Assembly (NCBI GenBank): GCA_002946415.1 | Contig: NJPS01000054.1 | Location: 806,001-870,000, forward strand | Direction: 5' to 3' | Source of the DNA: Rutstroemia sp. NJR-2017a BVV2 | Taxonomy: Eukaryota > Ascomycota > Leotiomycetes > Helotiales > Rutstroemiaceae | Length of the DNA: 64,000 nucleotides | In this document: piece by piece, positions 11,076-29,482 of the stretch | Layout of the letters: each line of letters opens with the position of its first letter | Position numbering within the stretch: the stretch's first letter is position 1 | The notes under the pieces: generated by a model | Seen by the model: the letters and a program-made list of their open reading frames with translations, nothing else | Told to the model about the DNA's origin: nothing | Databases searched by the model: none | Position numbers and translations under genes: made by a program

Positions 11076-11824
11076 GATGGCGGTTGTGAGACTGGAGATG
11101 TGAACGAGTAACAGCCGCAACAGTCTTTAGAAAAAAATAATAATAATTGTATACACTGAATTTTAAAAAAGAAGGTGACCCGGCACACGTACTAACGAGA
11201 ACCTGTCTCCGCTGTGTAGAAAAGAATGAATAGAGAACAAATCAATTGCTCGCGAGGATATCGAACAGTATACAAAAATGCCACAGCAGTAGAAAAAGGT
11301 ACGAAACAGAGCACACACCACTCAGGCTACCCCATCGCCGCCACACCCGTCCTTGGTATCCTTAATCTTGACAGTTTCACGCATCCCAGCTATCCCATCC
11401 CATCTTGCCAATATACCATCACGATGGGCAATGCGATCATCATCTTCCGAAACCAAGCGTCTAGCTTGAGACATCAGATATCGGCACGACTTTCTGCATG
11501 CCGGGAGCGCAAGATGCTGCCGGTTGAATTGATCTGGTTACAGCACGTTGCATTTCGCACAGAGTTTATCTGATGTAAAACAGCTGGGGGTTGGGTAAGG
11601 TTGGTTAGCGGCTCGTCTTCTCAAACGCGATGCGGGTGATGTGATTCGTTGGGGAAGTGGGGCTAAGCGGGAAAGGGGTAGGGGTTGGGGGGGGGTGATT
11701 TTGATGCACGCGTGGGATTACTAACATTGATGAAGTAGAATTGATGGGAGTTTTGCGAGGAGTGTTCGAATAATGGAAGGTGGGTTCCTATGTAGATTCT
11801 ATTTATGTACAAAATCATGATGCG
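11076..11824. other. Intergenic between the two UstYa-like genes
   Basis: Promoter of the first UstYa-like gene and 3' flank of the second. It includes a G-run near 11681-11697. A plus-strand open frame at 11226-11573 has no protein-like features. Confidence 0.5.
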
Positions 11825-12814
11825 CTATCGACTAATGGTATTATTTTCATGCTTCTCCATAATTCCAATCGAATTCTCCATCGCCCAGTCTAGGACTGCG
11901 TCGAAATTCCTGCACACGTGCCATGAGTTCAACTCAGGCCATGGAGCTGGATCTCCTTCCAGCATATATAATGTGAAGACCCCTACGTCGGCGTTGCATT
12001 GAACATTCATACGTAAAATCTCTAGACAGTGATCTGTAAATTGGTTTGTCAGTAATTTGATTACCATGGTGAGGAAACGGGGACAATACCTGTATGCATC
12101 CGTAGACCTTCCGCGCCTTCCTTGAACTCCCCACTGATATCCTCATACCAATCTCTATATGTGACTTGGCGGAGGAGATTGATGCAGTGAAGTTGGTGGA
12201 ATACTTCTAACCCAACTCGGTAGCCTTCAACGCCAGTTTTTGGGTCCTTGACTTTGAGATGCGTGTCGGGCATGCCAATTACGTCCAGTTTATCTGGTGT
12301 GATCATTTGATCGCCGACTGTTTAAGAGTTAGAATGCACTGCAGTGGAGACTATCAGATGAAAGAAATTACCATCGTAAGAAATGGCTCTCCATGCTCGG
12401 TCCACTTCCGGGCCATATCCAACATATGGTGATCCAGTTCCCATCGTATTATTGAACTTCACTCTTTCATATTCTACTGCTTTTGCAGCCGGTGCTATCG
12501 AAATGGTTAGTTTTTCCGTTTTCCATAGACAGTGAAGATGACTTACACCACGCTGAGAACTCCTGTACATGTCTCAGTGTCGATACCCTCGTGAAATATG
12601 CCGATGTAAACAGGCCAAATGAGAATGATAACAGCACCGCATGTACCAACCACATCCACCTGTTATCGTACTGTCGCCTCGTTGTTGATGATACTTCGGC
12701 CGCTCCTTCTTCATACTCTAATAATGTCGAATCTGTGCTCTCTGCAGATGTTCGGCCGGGTGACACGTCGATGAACTTTTCGTCACCGATAACTCTCTTA
12801 TACTTTGCTGGCAT
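11825..12814 (-). CDS. UstYa-family (DUF3328) protein, second copy
   Basis: Four exons (12814-12547, 12494-12372, 12317-12090, 12033-11825) give 275 residues. After a polar N-terminus there is one membrane helix around residues 53-73 (WMWLVHAVLLSFSFGLFTSAY). The body has the typical SPYVGYGPEVDRAWRAI segment, the first motif in EVFHQLHCINLLRQ, and the second in HTDHCLEILRMNVQC, assembled across the last intron. It ends with WHVCRNFDAVLDWA. This is a textbook UstYa/DUF3328 layout, closer to the family consensus than its neighbour. Members are membrane-anchored and modify secreted peptides or related metabolites. It lies about 1.1 kb from the repeat precursor gene, divergently oriented, so co-regulation from the intervening region is possible. 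Confidence 0.9.
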
Positions 12815-13899
12815 TGCTGCGGTCTTTCCAAAGCTCTACTATTCGGATTGGGATAATGATTAAAGAGGGTATCTAATATGCAAAAGTGGCTTGACCAGCA
12901 GCGTGAACGAAATGAAGGTAGAATAGGAAACAACACGACCAGCGATGAAGGAACGAAGAGAAGGTTCAACAAAACACAGCTACTCGCGATGATAACAAGC
13001 AAGTCCAGATGGAAAGAGTAATTAAATCAATACTAAGTCTCTTTCAAGAAGGTCCGGTCGGCGACGACTGTCCGCGCATAGAGAAACTCGTATCGTCCGA
13101 ACATTGTGATGTTTGAGGATCAAACGCAGGAAAAGGGAACAGGGTCGGTTAAAATAAGCATGGTAGGTACAGCCTATAATTTCCCCACAAGCCTATTTTC
13201 AGTGGCGCTATCGGTAGTTGCTTGGAGTCCATAACACACGCTAGGTTTTGGGTTGCACATGACACATCTTGGCGGGATCATTTGGATGGAGTATGGGGAA
13301 CCTGGGAGGGAAATGGAAACGGGAGAGAAATACGAGCGAATTGAAAGTCAATCTGCATACAGACCCATCAAGGCTATTCTTTCCATCTCATCGGGTCAGC
13401 CTCGCGATGATTAATGCCTCGACGCTCAACCTCCTCCGTCTGATCTTGCGGATTTCCTCTGGGAGCTACCGACGTTTGATACTTGACAGGTACCCTTGAT
13501 ATGGCCATTCTCCCACCACCGAGACCATGCGCATTCTATGATAATGGAATCAGGATGCATCTATCCGCAACCATCACACGCGAGTATCATTCACAGCTCG
13601 TCTCACATCCCTGAAAGAAGTATCACAACATGTCCGGTCGACGAGACAGCGACCCCAATATACCGATGTCATCAGGAAAAGTGGTACATTTTGTCTACCT
13701 AGGGGCTTGGTATGTATAAAGTCCCTCTAACATTCTCATACTTTCTCCATTTTATTTCATTCATCATCACACCATTTCTCACACGAGCTTTCCTTCCATT
13801 CCTTACTTTCCATTCGTTACTGCCGGCCAGTTTTCCCTCTTTTGAACTTTACATTTGATATTTTTCGTCCAATCATTCTCTACCACCCTAACCTTCATC
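12815..13899. other. Intergenic between UstYa-like gene and repeat precursor
   Basis: A candidate bidirectional control region of about 1.1 kb between divergent genes. It holds the TATA element and pyrimidine-rich leader of the precursor gene on the right. No other gene is seen. Confidence 0.55.
13715..13720 (+). promoter_or_regulatory. TATA box of the repeat precursor gene
   Basis: TATAAA lies 185 bp upstream of the start codon and is followed by a long CT-rich tract. That layout is common in strongly expressed fungal genes. The transcription start itself is inferred. Confidence 0.55.
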
Positions 13900-15070
13900 A
13901 TGTACACTCCATCCCTTAAGAGTATGGTCACTTTGGGCCTACTTTTCTTCGGTCCCTTGGCCACCGCTCTTGCTCTCCCCGCTGAGTTTGGCGCTGCATC
14001 TCTCGAAAAGAAATCAATTGTATGTTTACATTCCGGACACATTTCCCAGGTACGGAACTAACATATAATAGCCTTCCAACATCGCCGCAAAATTGGCTCG
14101 TGATATCCCAGCTCTTATCACGCGTCATCACACTGAGGCCCAGATCGCCGCTAAGAAAGCAAAGGCAGCAAAGGGTCAACGTGATGTTGAAGAGAGGGAA
14201 CCTCATCATACCGAAGCTCAAATCGCTGCTAAGAAGGCAAAGGCCGCCAAAGGTCAGCGTGATGTAGAGGAGAGAGAACCTCACCACACCGAAGCCCAGA
14301 TCGCCGCCAAGAAGGCCAAGGCAGCCAAAGGTCAGCGTGATGTTGAAGAGAGGGAACCTCATCACACCGAAGCTCAGATTGCTGCAAAGAAAGCCAAGGC
14401 GGCAAAGGGTCAACGCGATGTTGAGGAACGTGAGCCTCACCATACCGAAGCTCAAATTGCCGCCAAGAAAGCGAAAGCTGCCAAGGGTCAACGCGACGTT
14501 GAGGAGCGCGAGCCTCACCACACTGAGGCTCAAATCGCTGCCAAGAAAGCTAAAGCAGCAAAGGGCCAGCGTGACGTAGAGGAGAGAGAGCCACACCACA
14601 CTGAAGCTCAAATCGCCGCCAAGAAAGCTAAGGCAGCTAAGGGTCAACGTGATATCGAGCTTGAAGAGCGTGAGCCGCATCACACTGAGGCTCAAATCGC
14701 TGCCAAGAAAGCTAAGGCTGCTAAGGGCCAACGCGACGTCGAGATTGAAGAACGTGAGCCTCACCACACCGAAGCTCAGATCGCTGCCAAGAAAGCAAAG
14801 GCTGCTAAAGGTCAACGCGATGTCGAAATTGAAGAACGTGAACCCCACCACACCGAAGCTCAAATCGCCGCAAAGAAAGCAAAGGCAGCCAAGGGTCAAC
14901 GTGACGTCGAAATCGAGGAGCGCGAACCCCATCACACCGAAGCCCAGATCGCTGCTAAGAAGGCCAAGGCTGCTAAGGGGCAGCGTGATGTAGTTGTTGA
15001 GGAACGTGAACCGCATCACACCGAGGCCCAGATTGCTGCTAAGAAAGCTAAGGCTGCGAAGGGACAATAG
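13900..15070 (+). CDS. Secreted tandem-repeat precursor protein (KEP/RiPP-precursor-like)
   Basis: Two exons, 13900-14019 and 14072-15070, span a 52-nt intron with an AACTAACA branch site and give 372 residues. Residues 1-24 form a signal peptide (MVTLGLLFFGPLATALA, cleavage expected after ALA). A propeptide with a dibasic LEKK follows. From residue 59 there are 12 copies of HHTEAQIAAKKAKAAKGQ, separated by acidic linkers: RDVEEREP after copies 1-6 and two-residue-longer forms (RDIEL, RDVEI or RDVVV plus EEREP) after copies 7-11. The last copy ends the protein. The basic units are identical at protein level although their codons differ. Secreted repeat precursors cleaved by Kex2-like proteases include Ustilago Rep1 and dikaritin precursors. 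The repeats here have KK and single Arg rather than KR, and no Tyr, Phe or Trp, so the processing and product are uncertain. Confidence 0.85.
14126..15067 (+). repeat. Twelve tandem 54-nt units with 24- or 30-nt linkers
   Basis: In-frame array within the precursor gene, with period 78 nt (units 1-6) then 84 nt (units 7-11) and a final linkerless unit. DNA copies differ mainly at third codon positions, while the 18-residue unit they encode does not change. Confidence 0.95.
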
Positions 15071-15694
15071 AGAATCTGGGCGACATGATGAATGGATATG
15101 AAGGTGACTGAGTGGTGGAGTTTGGAAGGATTGAATGGATTGTATTTTAGTTTATAATATGTAGAAAATGGGACCAATGGGATGAATCGTGGACCATGAT
15201 ATATTGACATTAATAAGGATAGCTTGTGCATTGAGAAGGGTACCAGACAACCGCTGAGATGAAAAAAAACCATAAATAACATTCATACCGTCAACTTTAC
15301 CCACGAGTAGCCAAAAGTTGGCTCGATCATCTCGCAAAACTTTACACTAGATCACTTCTTACTGTACCCTGCTCTGCTGCTCCGTCTGCCATTAAGTATT
15401 TCGAGCTTCTAGTATCACGAACTGATATAAGATAGGTTAAGAAGAAGCTTCTGTTACATCACCCCTTTAGCCCTCACAAACAATCTACTTCTTTCACATG
15501 ATTAACTACCATTAAAATTCATTTTTAGTTATCAAAAATATGTGCCATGTATCAGATAACCCAAGGATGGGAACTTACAGCCCAGATTAGAAAATTTCAT
15601 ACAATATCACCATTAGAAATAGGTCATCAGCGAGCCCTGCAACCATCGCCCCCCTGAATCACAGCAGCAATCCACTACAACAGTCATTCTAGGA
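15071..15694. other. Intergenic between convergent genes
   Basis: 3' flanks of the repeat precursor and the GH32 gene. AT-rich, with no gene seen. Confidence 0.55.
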
Positions 15695-21851
<6,157 letters not shown>

Positions 21852-24800
21852 TCACTTATTCTTCTTCCCCTCCAGCGTCTCCCCAGCCCTCAATCCCAAT
21901 CCCACCGCATCCCACTCACCCACTGGCTCCACATACCTATACTCCCTGCCCCTAACCACCCTATCGACCCTCTCCCTAACCTCGGGATACACATCCTTGT
22001 AGGCCTCCCTACCCATCCAACAATCCAGATGTCCATACCCTCTAATCTCCATGCGTTCATACAAGCTATTTTCCCCGCCCAATTCATCTCTCAGCATCTC
22101 CAGTGTTCTGGTCGTGCTTTCAGGGGTCAGGACTTTGTTATCGGAGCCGGAGAATAGGAAGAATGGGATGTTCTTTAATCGGCGGATGTTCTTGGAGGAG
22201 GTGAGCGGATGGAACAAGGGCGCGTTGCCAGTTACGTGGCCTTTAACACCCATGCGCATGAGGAGGTGCAGACATGTCATGTTGACGCCGGAGAAGAAAC
22301 GGTTGGTTTGTCGGTGGGTGGCTTCGTTGAGGTTATTGTGATTCCAAAGACTGTAAACCAAATATATTAGTACTAATTCAGGCAAGCAACAATCAAAGCA
22401 GAAAAGAAAGAGATTAGAAAGAGGGGCTGAATGAGGGGAGGAACATACCGGCCGAAAATCAACGAACAGCGATGACAAGAGACATTATTACAAATCTCAC
22501 ATCTCTGGTCTGGATAAAACCTCAACAACTGATTGACCAATTGCTGGAAATAGGAATCCTCTTTCGTCGACGAACACGAGAACCAATTCCCTCCAAAAAG
22601 CTTGTACAGCTTATCAAACGGAATCGGACCCGCCATCGCCTTCGCCAGATTCAACGTCGCCCAAATGGGATTCATGAAAACCTGCGAACACGTCACGCCC
22701 AGAATCCAACTCGCTGGAATCGTACCATCGAGCAGACCCGACGCGAACGCCACCGAACCCATACAATGCGCAATAGTATAGATAGGATCATGGCCATGCT
22801 GTTTGCGGATCCATTGCAAGCAGGCTTTGATATCGAGACGGGAATCGAAAGTCGTCCAGTTGTCCTCTGCGACCATGAGCTGGCAGATACGATGCACAGT
22901 GACGAAGCAGCGGTAGCCGGCGTGGGTGAAGTAATTGATGGCGTTGACTTCGATGGTTGGAAGGGCGAAGATTTGGTGGTCGACTGAGGCGCCAGGGATG
23001 AGGAAGAGATTCTTGGTTTCAATGGTGGGGTTCTGGGGTTCCCACATGTGAAGGAGGGTCTGAACGCCGTCGCTGGCGACGATTTGGATGGTTTGGTCGG
23101 GAGGGGTATCGTTGATGTAGCCACTGTAGGTGACAGATGGGTATTGGAGGTAGGTGAAGGGGGCGAAGAAAAGGTTGGCGGATTGTTTGGCGAAAAAGGT
23201 CATGAAGCTTGTGGTAGACTGGAGACGGGACCAGAAATTGGTACCAACTGCTTTGAGTGTAAAGAGCTGGGAGAGGAATGCTTTTGGCTCGATGTGCATC
23301 ATGCCACGTCCGAGAATAGCTTTGCTGTTACCTTTCTCGGAGATAGTAACATAGAGAGTTGATGCAGCGCTCCAGAACTTCCATGGTCCCAGCGCTACCG
23401 ACGAGTCGACGATCTTGTATCCATGGAAGTGCAATTGCTTGCCCTCCGTAGAAGTCATATCGAAGTCATATGTCAAGTTACGTGTACCCGGAGCTTGGTG
23501 ATCAACACTGAAGAGATGGAAATCGCCTCGCTGTACCATGAATGGACTTCCGGGTAATGACGCACAAACGAATGTGCCAGTCAACATCGCAGAATGATCT
23601 GCTCGATGGACAACTAAAGACCAATGTTAGCGAATTGAAAATACTCGAAGAAACAAAACTTACTTCTGTGAGTATCAAAAGCCTTAACACTCAAGAAAAA
23701 CCTCGAAGCCTCACAAAGCCCCCTCGCAGTCTTCGCAGCAATCTCATAATCCTCTCTATGATCACCCTTCAAATTCGGCCCTACATGAATGAAGCCCTCC
23801 ATAACCTCAGTAAACCCGAATCCACTTGTTTTCGAATCTGAAGTCTCATCGACCATCGCTGTCGCTCTCACAACTTCATCAGTTTGGACACTGTTAAGTT
23901 GCGGGTGAGGTGGAAGGAACTTCGGCTTGCCGAATAAATCTAGCAGACCGTTCTCCGTCTTGTAATCGATGTTAAGACCAATATTCTTTGCAGCATGCTC
24001 AACTGATCGTTCGGCTAATGCTGTGATTGTTGCGAATGGATTGACGCCAAGAGCGGTGGGGATCACTGAAGCATCTGAGACGATGAGGCCAGGATAAGTC
24101 TCGCTGCCATGTCCGGTAAGAAGCTCACCAAAGTGATTCGTGACACCGTATTGCGCGGTGTTGTCTGAACTCATGCAAGCACCGCCAATGGGATGAACGG
24201 TAATTTCTTGTTGCCCAAGTGCAGCATAGAATGGATTGTTGACGAATGTTCCACCAACAGCCTCTGTCGCCTCCTTGAGAACATTGTTGATCTTCTTAAC
24301 ATGATCGCTTCGACCAACACCAAGGAACTCAAGAAGAGGTTTATCGTCTTTAAGTGTAAGGATTGCTTGATTGCTATCGTGGCTCATGACGAGATAAACC
24401 TGTGTTTTCTCAATGCTTCCCTTCTTGTAGTATGGACCAAGGAATCTGCTTCCTGCAGATGCAAGTGTGTGTTTGAGCTTCTCTAGTTGACTGAGATCTT
24501 CCGGCGGTTCACTTCCTGGGAGCTTTTCAAGCATGAATTGAAATAGAGGAGCAAGCGCTTTCGGTATCGCTCCTTCTTCAATCACATATCCGTCCAGATG
24601 ATTTTCATGACCCGCTCGATTGTCAATGATACCGGTAATAGTAGGACCAATCGGGTTATCAGCTGCAGGCGAAGCTCTACCAATGGCATTGACATCGTCG
24701 TTGGTATTGTAACCGAAAGCGAGCATGTCACCGTTTCCGCTCATTCCCTTGCCGACGCGATCGCTCATGCTCATTCCCAAGCTCCTGCTGCGAAGAAGAA

Positions 24801-26049
24801 TCTCAGTAGTACCAATGGCACCAGCACCAAGGAATACACATTTCTTCGCATGGACCCACATGAGATCCTCGTAGATGTTTGTTTTGAAGCTACCCCTGTG
24901 ACTTCCGTGCCACGCGAAGTACACCAGGTAGCCTTCTTGCTCCGGATGTTTCTGGACGTATCTTACTTCGCATTCGCAGAACATTTCTGCTCCCCAGTTC
25001 CAGGCATCAGCCAGGTAATTGACCAAAGTACTACTCTTGCTCCCGTCGTTGACACCAGTACAATCCATACCAGTCAACGCCGACGGATACATCTCCACTC
25101 CCGTACTGTTTGGTCCACCCAAGAAGCGTGTCGTTTGCTTTGGACGATAAAATTTCTCTTGCATACCAAGGATTTTTGCTTGCTTTTCGAGTAAGGTCAA
25201 CTTTGGAAGCTTTGGCCAATCTTCGGGGTAACTGTGTGGTTCTAAGACGTCTGCTGCGCGCTTGTAGTACGGTTTTAATTCTTCCTCCCGCCTGAGTTCT
25301 TCCGGCCAGCAATCCATTGCTAGCGTTTGGTCGTCGGCTTCGAGGAATATATTCGCATTTAGAAGACTGGTTCCGCCCAATCCGTTTGCAACGAAAGCAT
25401 TTTGACCTCTACCACAAATGAGATGGTAAAGACCTGTCGGATCGCCTTCTTCTACCATCATGCCTGGCAAGAAGCCAGGTGCAAAATTTCCCGAGACATG
25501 AAGCTCACTGGCGGCATGAGCCAAACCAGCAGGATATTCTCCAGGCCACTTTTCTTTCCCTCTCTCTAGTAAGCAAACAGTTTGACCTGCCCTAGCCATC
25601 CGACTAGCTGCGACTGATCCACCGTATCCAGAACCGATCACAACTGTATCGTAAGAATTCCTCAGTAGCTCTACTGGTTTCGAGATACGTGGGAATTCTT
25701 TGCTGTCAAGATCATCGGTGTATGTTCTGATCTTAGCATGTGCTCTGCTTCGTGGTCCTCCCGGAGCTGTCGTCCTCACACCGAACGACTCAATGCGATG
25801 AGATTTTGAGAAACGAGGCGCGTCGTCGCTCAACGCTGGACTTGTGTGTGGAGAGCCATTGGCGCCATTTTGTGAAAGACTATCGATAGATCCACCCATT
25901 GTGCTATCTTTGTCGCTGAGATTGTCGCTGATCTCGGGCCTTAAGCTACTGTGACTATCGTTTGATTTGTCGCCATGTCGGCCTTCATGAGGTCGTTGAT
26001 GTTCCCCGTTCACTGTTACAGGCGAAGGAGTCGGCTCCGCGGAAGCCAT
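21852..26049 (-). CDS. GMC/cholesterol-oxidase-like flavoprotein fused to an alpha/beta hydrolase
   Basis: Three exons (26049-23664, 23613-22449, 22350-21852) give 1349 residues; both introns are GT-AG and in phase. Residues 1-115 are polar and disordered. The FAD-binding fold begins with VVIGSGYGGSVAASRMARAG (about 136-155). Further GMC features include GRGQNAFVANGLGGTSLLNA and, near the end, the C-terminal active-site and FAD part with HPIGGACMSSD and GLIVSDASVIPTALGVNP. The second half (from about 880) is an alpha/beta hydrolase. Its nucleophile elbow is AHCMGS (Cys1079), its acid is probably in SGSDNKVL, and its histidine is in YGHLDCW. Such oxidase-hydrolase fusions occur in fungi and bacteria and are thought to act on sterols or lipids. 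No signal peptide is seen. The ATG at 26049 is preferred over one 54 nt upstream. Confidence 0.85.
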
Positions 26050-29000
26050 GCTGAAAGGTGGTATCGAAACACACGTGGAGATTCGTGATACCCCACAAAC
26101 CAACTATCAGTTGATGCCGGTAGTACTGGAATCAGGTAATGAGTTCCGAGTCAGCAAAGTTGGCGCTAGGGATACTTGGTGAAAGGACAATCCCACAAGC
26201 AAAAGGTGTGTAATACAGTAAAGTTTTACGGAAGACGTTTTCACGTACGAAGATGTTGGAACTTATGCAAACAACCGATGGGCGTTTCATGGAATGCGAA
26301 GCATTTAAGAAAGAATGTAAGCACGGTGGAAAAAAAACGACGTCGTTGATGGTTAGGGGGGGACTCTGCTAGTCCTTAGGGCTGAGTAACTGTGAGCTGA
26401 ATGGAATGTGCCAAAGAAATTGATATTAGAAAGCCACAAGACCCACCAGGTTCAACATCACCCATTCTGGGCGAAGTCGGAGCAATCATGTTAAAGTGAT
26501 AGAGAATGAGACTCTGTGAACAAGACAAGCATTTTCGTAAATGTCTGCTGAAGAATACTCGTGAAATGACCAATGAGAAGAGAGACAGAGTCGACAGATC
26601 TTTCCCATCCCATCCCTGGCTAGGCACGGTAGGTACCAAAATCTATTTCGAACTCCACACTTGCAGCGGTCCGCATCGACCCCTTGATCGATTGGCTGAA
26701 TAGTGGGGGCAGTTCATAACAAAGAGCAGAAAAAACCCATTTTCGAAGAAAAAAGATTTCAGCCGCGCGACCGTAAGCAGTAAGGAGAAGAGAAAGTCTT
26801 AATGTAAGACGAATTCATAATCGAAATTGCTCGATATAGAAAGTAGTAAGAAATCTAAGCAATCAGACCATGAACATCCGGTCCCACAGTAGTTACGGGA
26901 TACTGCTTCGTTGTGTTCTTACTCTTTTCTCTCTCGGTGACTGCGTACTTCCACCTAATCCTCCACATGTGATAGATGACATGACATGACTGTAATTCGG
27001 GCAAAAAAGCGCATTGTATCGGCCAAGATATGTCACTACAGTGAGTGGCTTTCCCCATGTCCATGTTTCCCCATCAGGCACACTGGCGTCTTTTGATGTG
27101 CAGTTCGAGGGATGCTGGAACGCCCGGTCGCCATGCACGTCACTCACCAGCGGTACATTTTCATCTCAGGTATCTCCAATGCAACCCTTCAGAAACCGAA
27201 AACGATGAGAAAACGTTTCCGACCAGGGGGGTATGGGATGAATAGTTCGCTGCGAAACTGTGAACCAGAACGGAACTGGCTAAAATGGAATTCTCCTCAA
27301 ACCGAGGTTCTGGTTTGATACTGTCTCCATACAGGCCTCCCCTACGGTGCACTGCATCTGTGCTGAAGTGGGGTCACTACTGTACTGTAGTAGTTGTCAG
27401 CTTACTCCGAAGCTCTCGCTTTTCCCGACTCGGTCAGTGATGCCTTGCGGGTTCCAATTAGCAGTTCTCGTTCCCCCCACCGACTACTCGTGAAATGAAA
27501 TGAGTGTGGCTGTAAATCTTGGTAGCCTTACCCGTGCTGCAACTTCTCCATCTGATCTGTCGGTAGCACCGAGTCGAGTCGAATCGAGTCTCCTCGAGTC
27601 CTGTCAGGTCAGCACTTAACTGTGAGGAGCTGCGAGATGATAACAATGATTCGATTCGACTGATTTTTACGAGTGTTTCAAGCACTGTTCATCGTTGTCA
27701 CCAACCGTGTTGCTGCCAGTTATTCCAGGACATAAAATACTCTATTTTCGGCTTATCTTATATCATGTCACCTCAAACCTTTTCACGGCTGCCGTTCGGT
27801 TTTCCTGGCCGACTTCAGGTGTCTGTTTCAGGCAGGTATGTCCGTCGCTAGGCACGCTTGTATTCTTCCATCCTTCCTCCTTCCTGCCGCAACCGCGTAC
27901 TATCACTGCCCCTCCAACTATCAATAGTGTCTTTCATTGTTGATAGGTGGTATCAATACGCAGTGTGTGATTCAAAAAAGCCTCGAAAATTGCCCGGCCA
28001 CTGACTAGACAAGAACAGCCCCAGTTCCTTGTGCCGAAAAAGTTGTCCGGATCCTACGGAGAAAAATCCGTTTATTCTCACAGTATCTTTAACTCATCCC
28101 TTATTTCCATCCCTACCTTACCTTGGCCCCAAAGCTCTTCACCCACCGAGCAGAGCCAAATACGGATCCAAGCGAGCCCCAGACGACCACATCCCGTATT
28201 CGCAGATCACAGGATTAAATGAACGATTGCGCCGCCAATTAGCACACCATCTATCCGTGCCCTTTCACTAACCATCAGTATTTTCTGCAACACGACCACA
28301 CACGCGGCCAGTCTCTTCAAAAGCATCTAGCGAAACGTCGCGCTGCCCGCCCCCATTCTTCGCGGCTACGCACATCTCGGATTTCATTGGACATCGTCGT
28401 ACATTATATGACCTCATATTAGATTTCACGTCTTACATATTCTAATCCTCCGGAAAGAAAAGGCGAGAAATGGTGAGGCTCGACCACAGTCAGGAACGAA
28501 GGAAGGAAGCAAAGCCCTAGGGACAGGTACCGTGGTCCGTAGGGTGTCACAAAAGTACGAGCAAAGGGCACTAGCGACCCAGTAACTTAGTTCATTAGTT
28601 ACACCGTTTCTATCCTTAGCACACCACTACTCCACCCAGCAACTTCTGTACCGGTAAAACTCCAGCACCAAAAAAGCCTAAAAGCCACAAACCAGGAACG
28701 AACAAGGAAGATGGCAATGCCCCAAATCCGAGTCAGCGAGAAAACGTGGTGAGTGGATCCGCTTTACTGTACGAAGTAGTCGTTTAAATTTCTGGCTCCA
28801 CTCTGTTTCCTCGTTCACCGAGTGAGTGGATTTCCCATCTTTCTCTTGTCGATAAGGCAGATAGATTGGCATACCCACCTGCTCGTAAAGTACCGAGTTA
28901 GCATCCTCCATCGCGTGCACCACCATTGACCCCTTCCTTCTCCGGTGTCTTCATTCGTGCGACGGGAGTTAACCTCCGCAAATTACTGTGCTGCGCCGCG

Positions 29001-29482
29001 CTCTCCTACTTCGTACTGCATAACGTCAATTTTCACCATAGTCCTAGCCTCAGGCTTAGACTTCCTCGAAAGAGAAAGAGACATGATATGAATGATTCAA
29101 TACGAATACACACACTTACACAAACACTAAATAACTGCCTATTGTGAGTAATACATCGGCCAAGGCTACATAGTTGGTCTAGCTAATCTAACGTCATACG
29201 AATGCTCCTGTCCCCAATATCACCGAGCAAGACCGACTTGCCAACTGGATTGAAATATTTCATCGTTGAGTGAAGCAAAATATCTAAGTCTCCCCAGCCT
29301 CTTTGGGTCAGGAAAAACCTGCCTATTTGTGATATCGGGCTATATCACCCAAAATCACCATTTTATTCACAACACGCAAAACAATTGAGGAGAAAGGAGA
29401 CTAAGAAAAAGTTGAATATCATACCAATCTCGGATTATTAGATGATTTGGTTGTAGCAAAGCTTTAGGGCAACTTATATGAA
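26050..29482. other. Gene-free stretch of about 3.4 kb
   Basis: No supported coding segment on either strand. Open frames are short, overlap each other and lack recognisable motifs. The left end is the promoter of the oxidase-hydrolase gene. No tRNA or rRNA was recognised by eye. The stretch could hold a non-coding transcript, but nothing in the sequence shows it. Confidence 0.5.

Noticed and set aside
13928..15067. 379-residue minus-strand frame over the repeat array
   Set aside because: It is the complement of the precursor repeats; its Leu/Phe-rich repeats are a by-product of the plus-strand codons, and it crosses the precursor's intron and signal peptide.
14126..15067. CRISPR-like array
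   Set aside because: The repeats are in-frame coding units in a eukaryotic gene and spacers are not unique.
13900..15070. Mating pheromone (alpha-factor) precursor
   Set aside because: Architecture is similar, but there are no KR sites and no short Trp/Cys-containing pheromone core.
26050..29482. tRNA or other structured RNA gene
   Set aside because: No cloverleaf, GGTTCNANNCC-type box B, or comparable signature was found by eye; a covariance-model search would be needed to exclude it.
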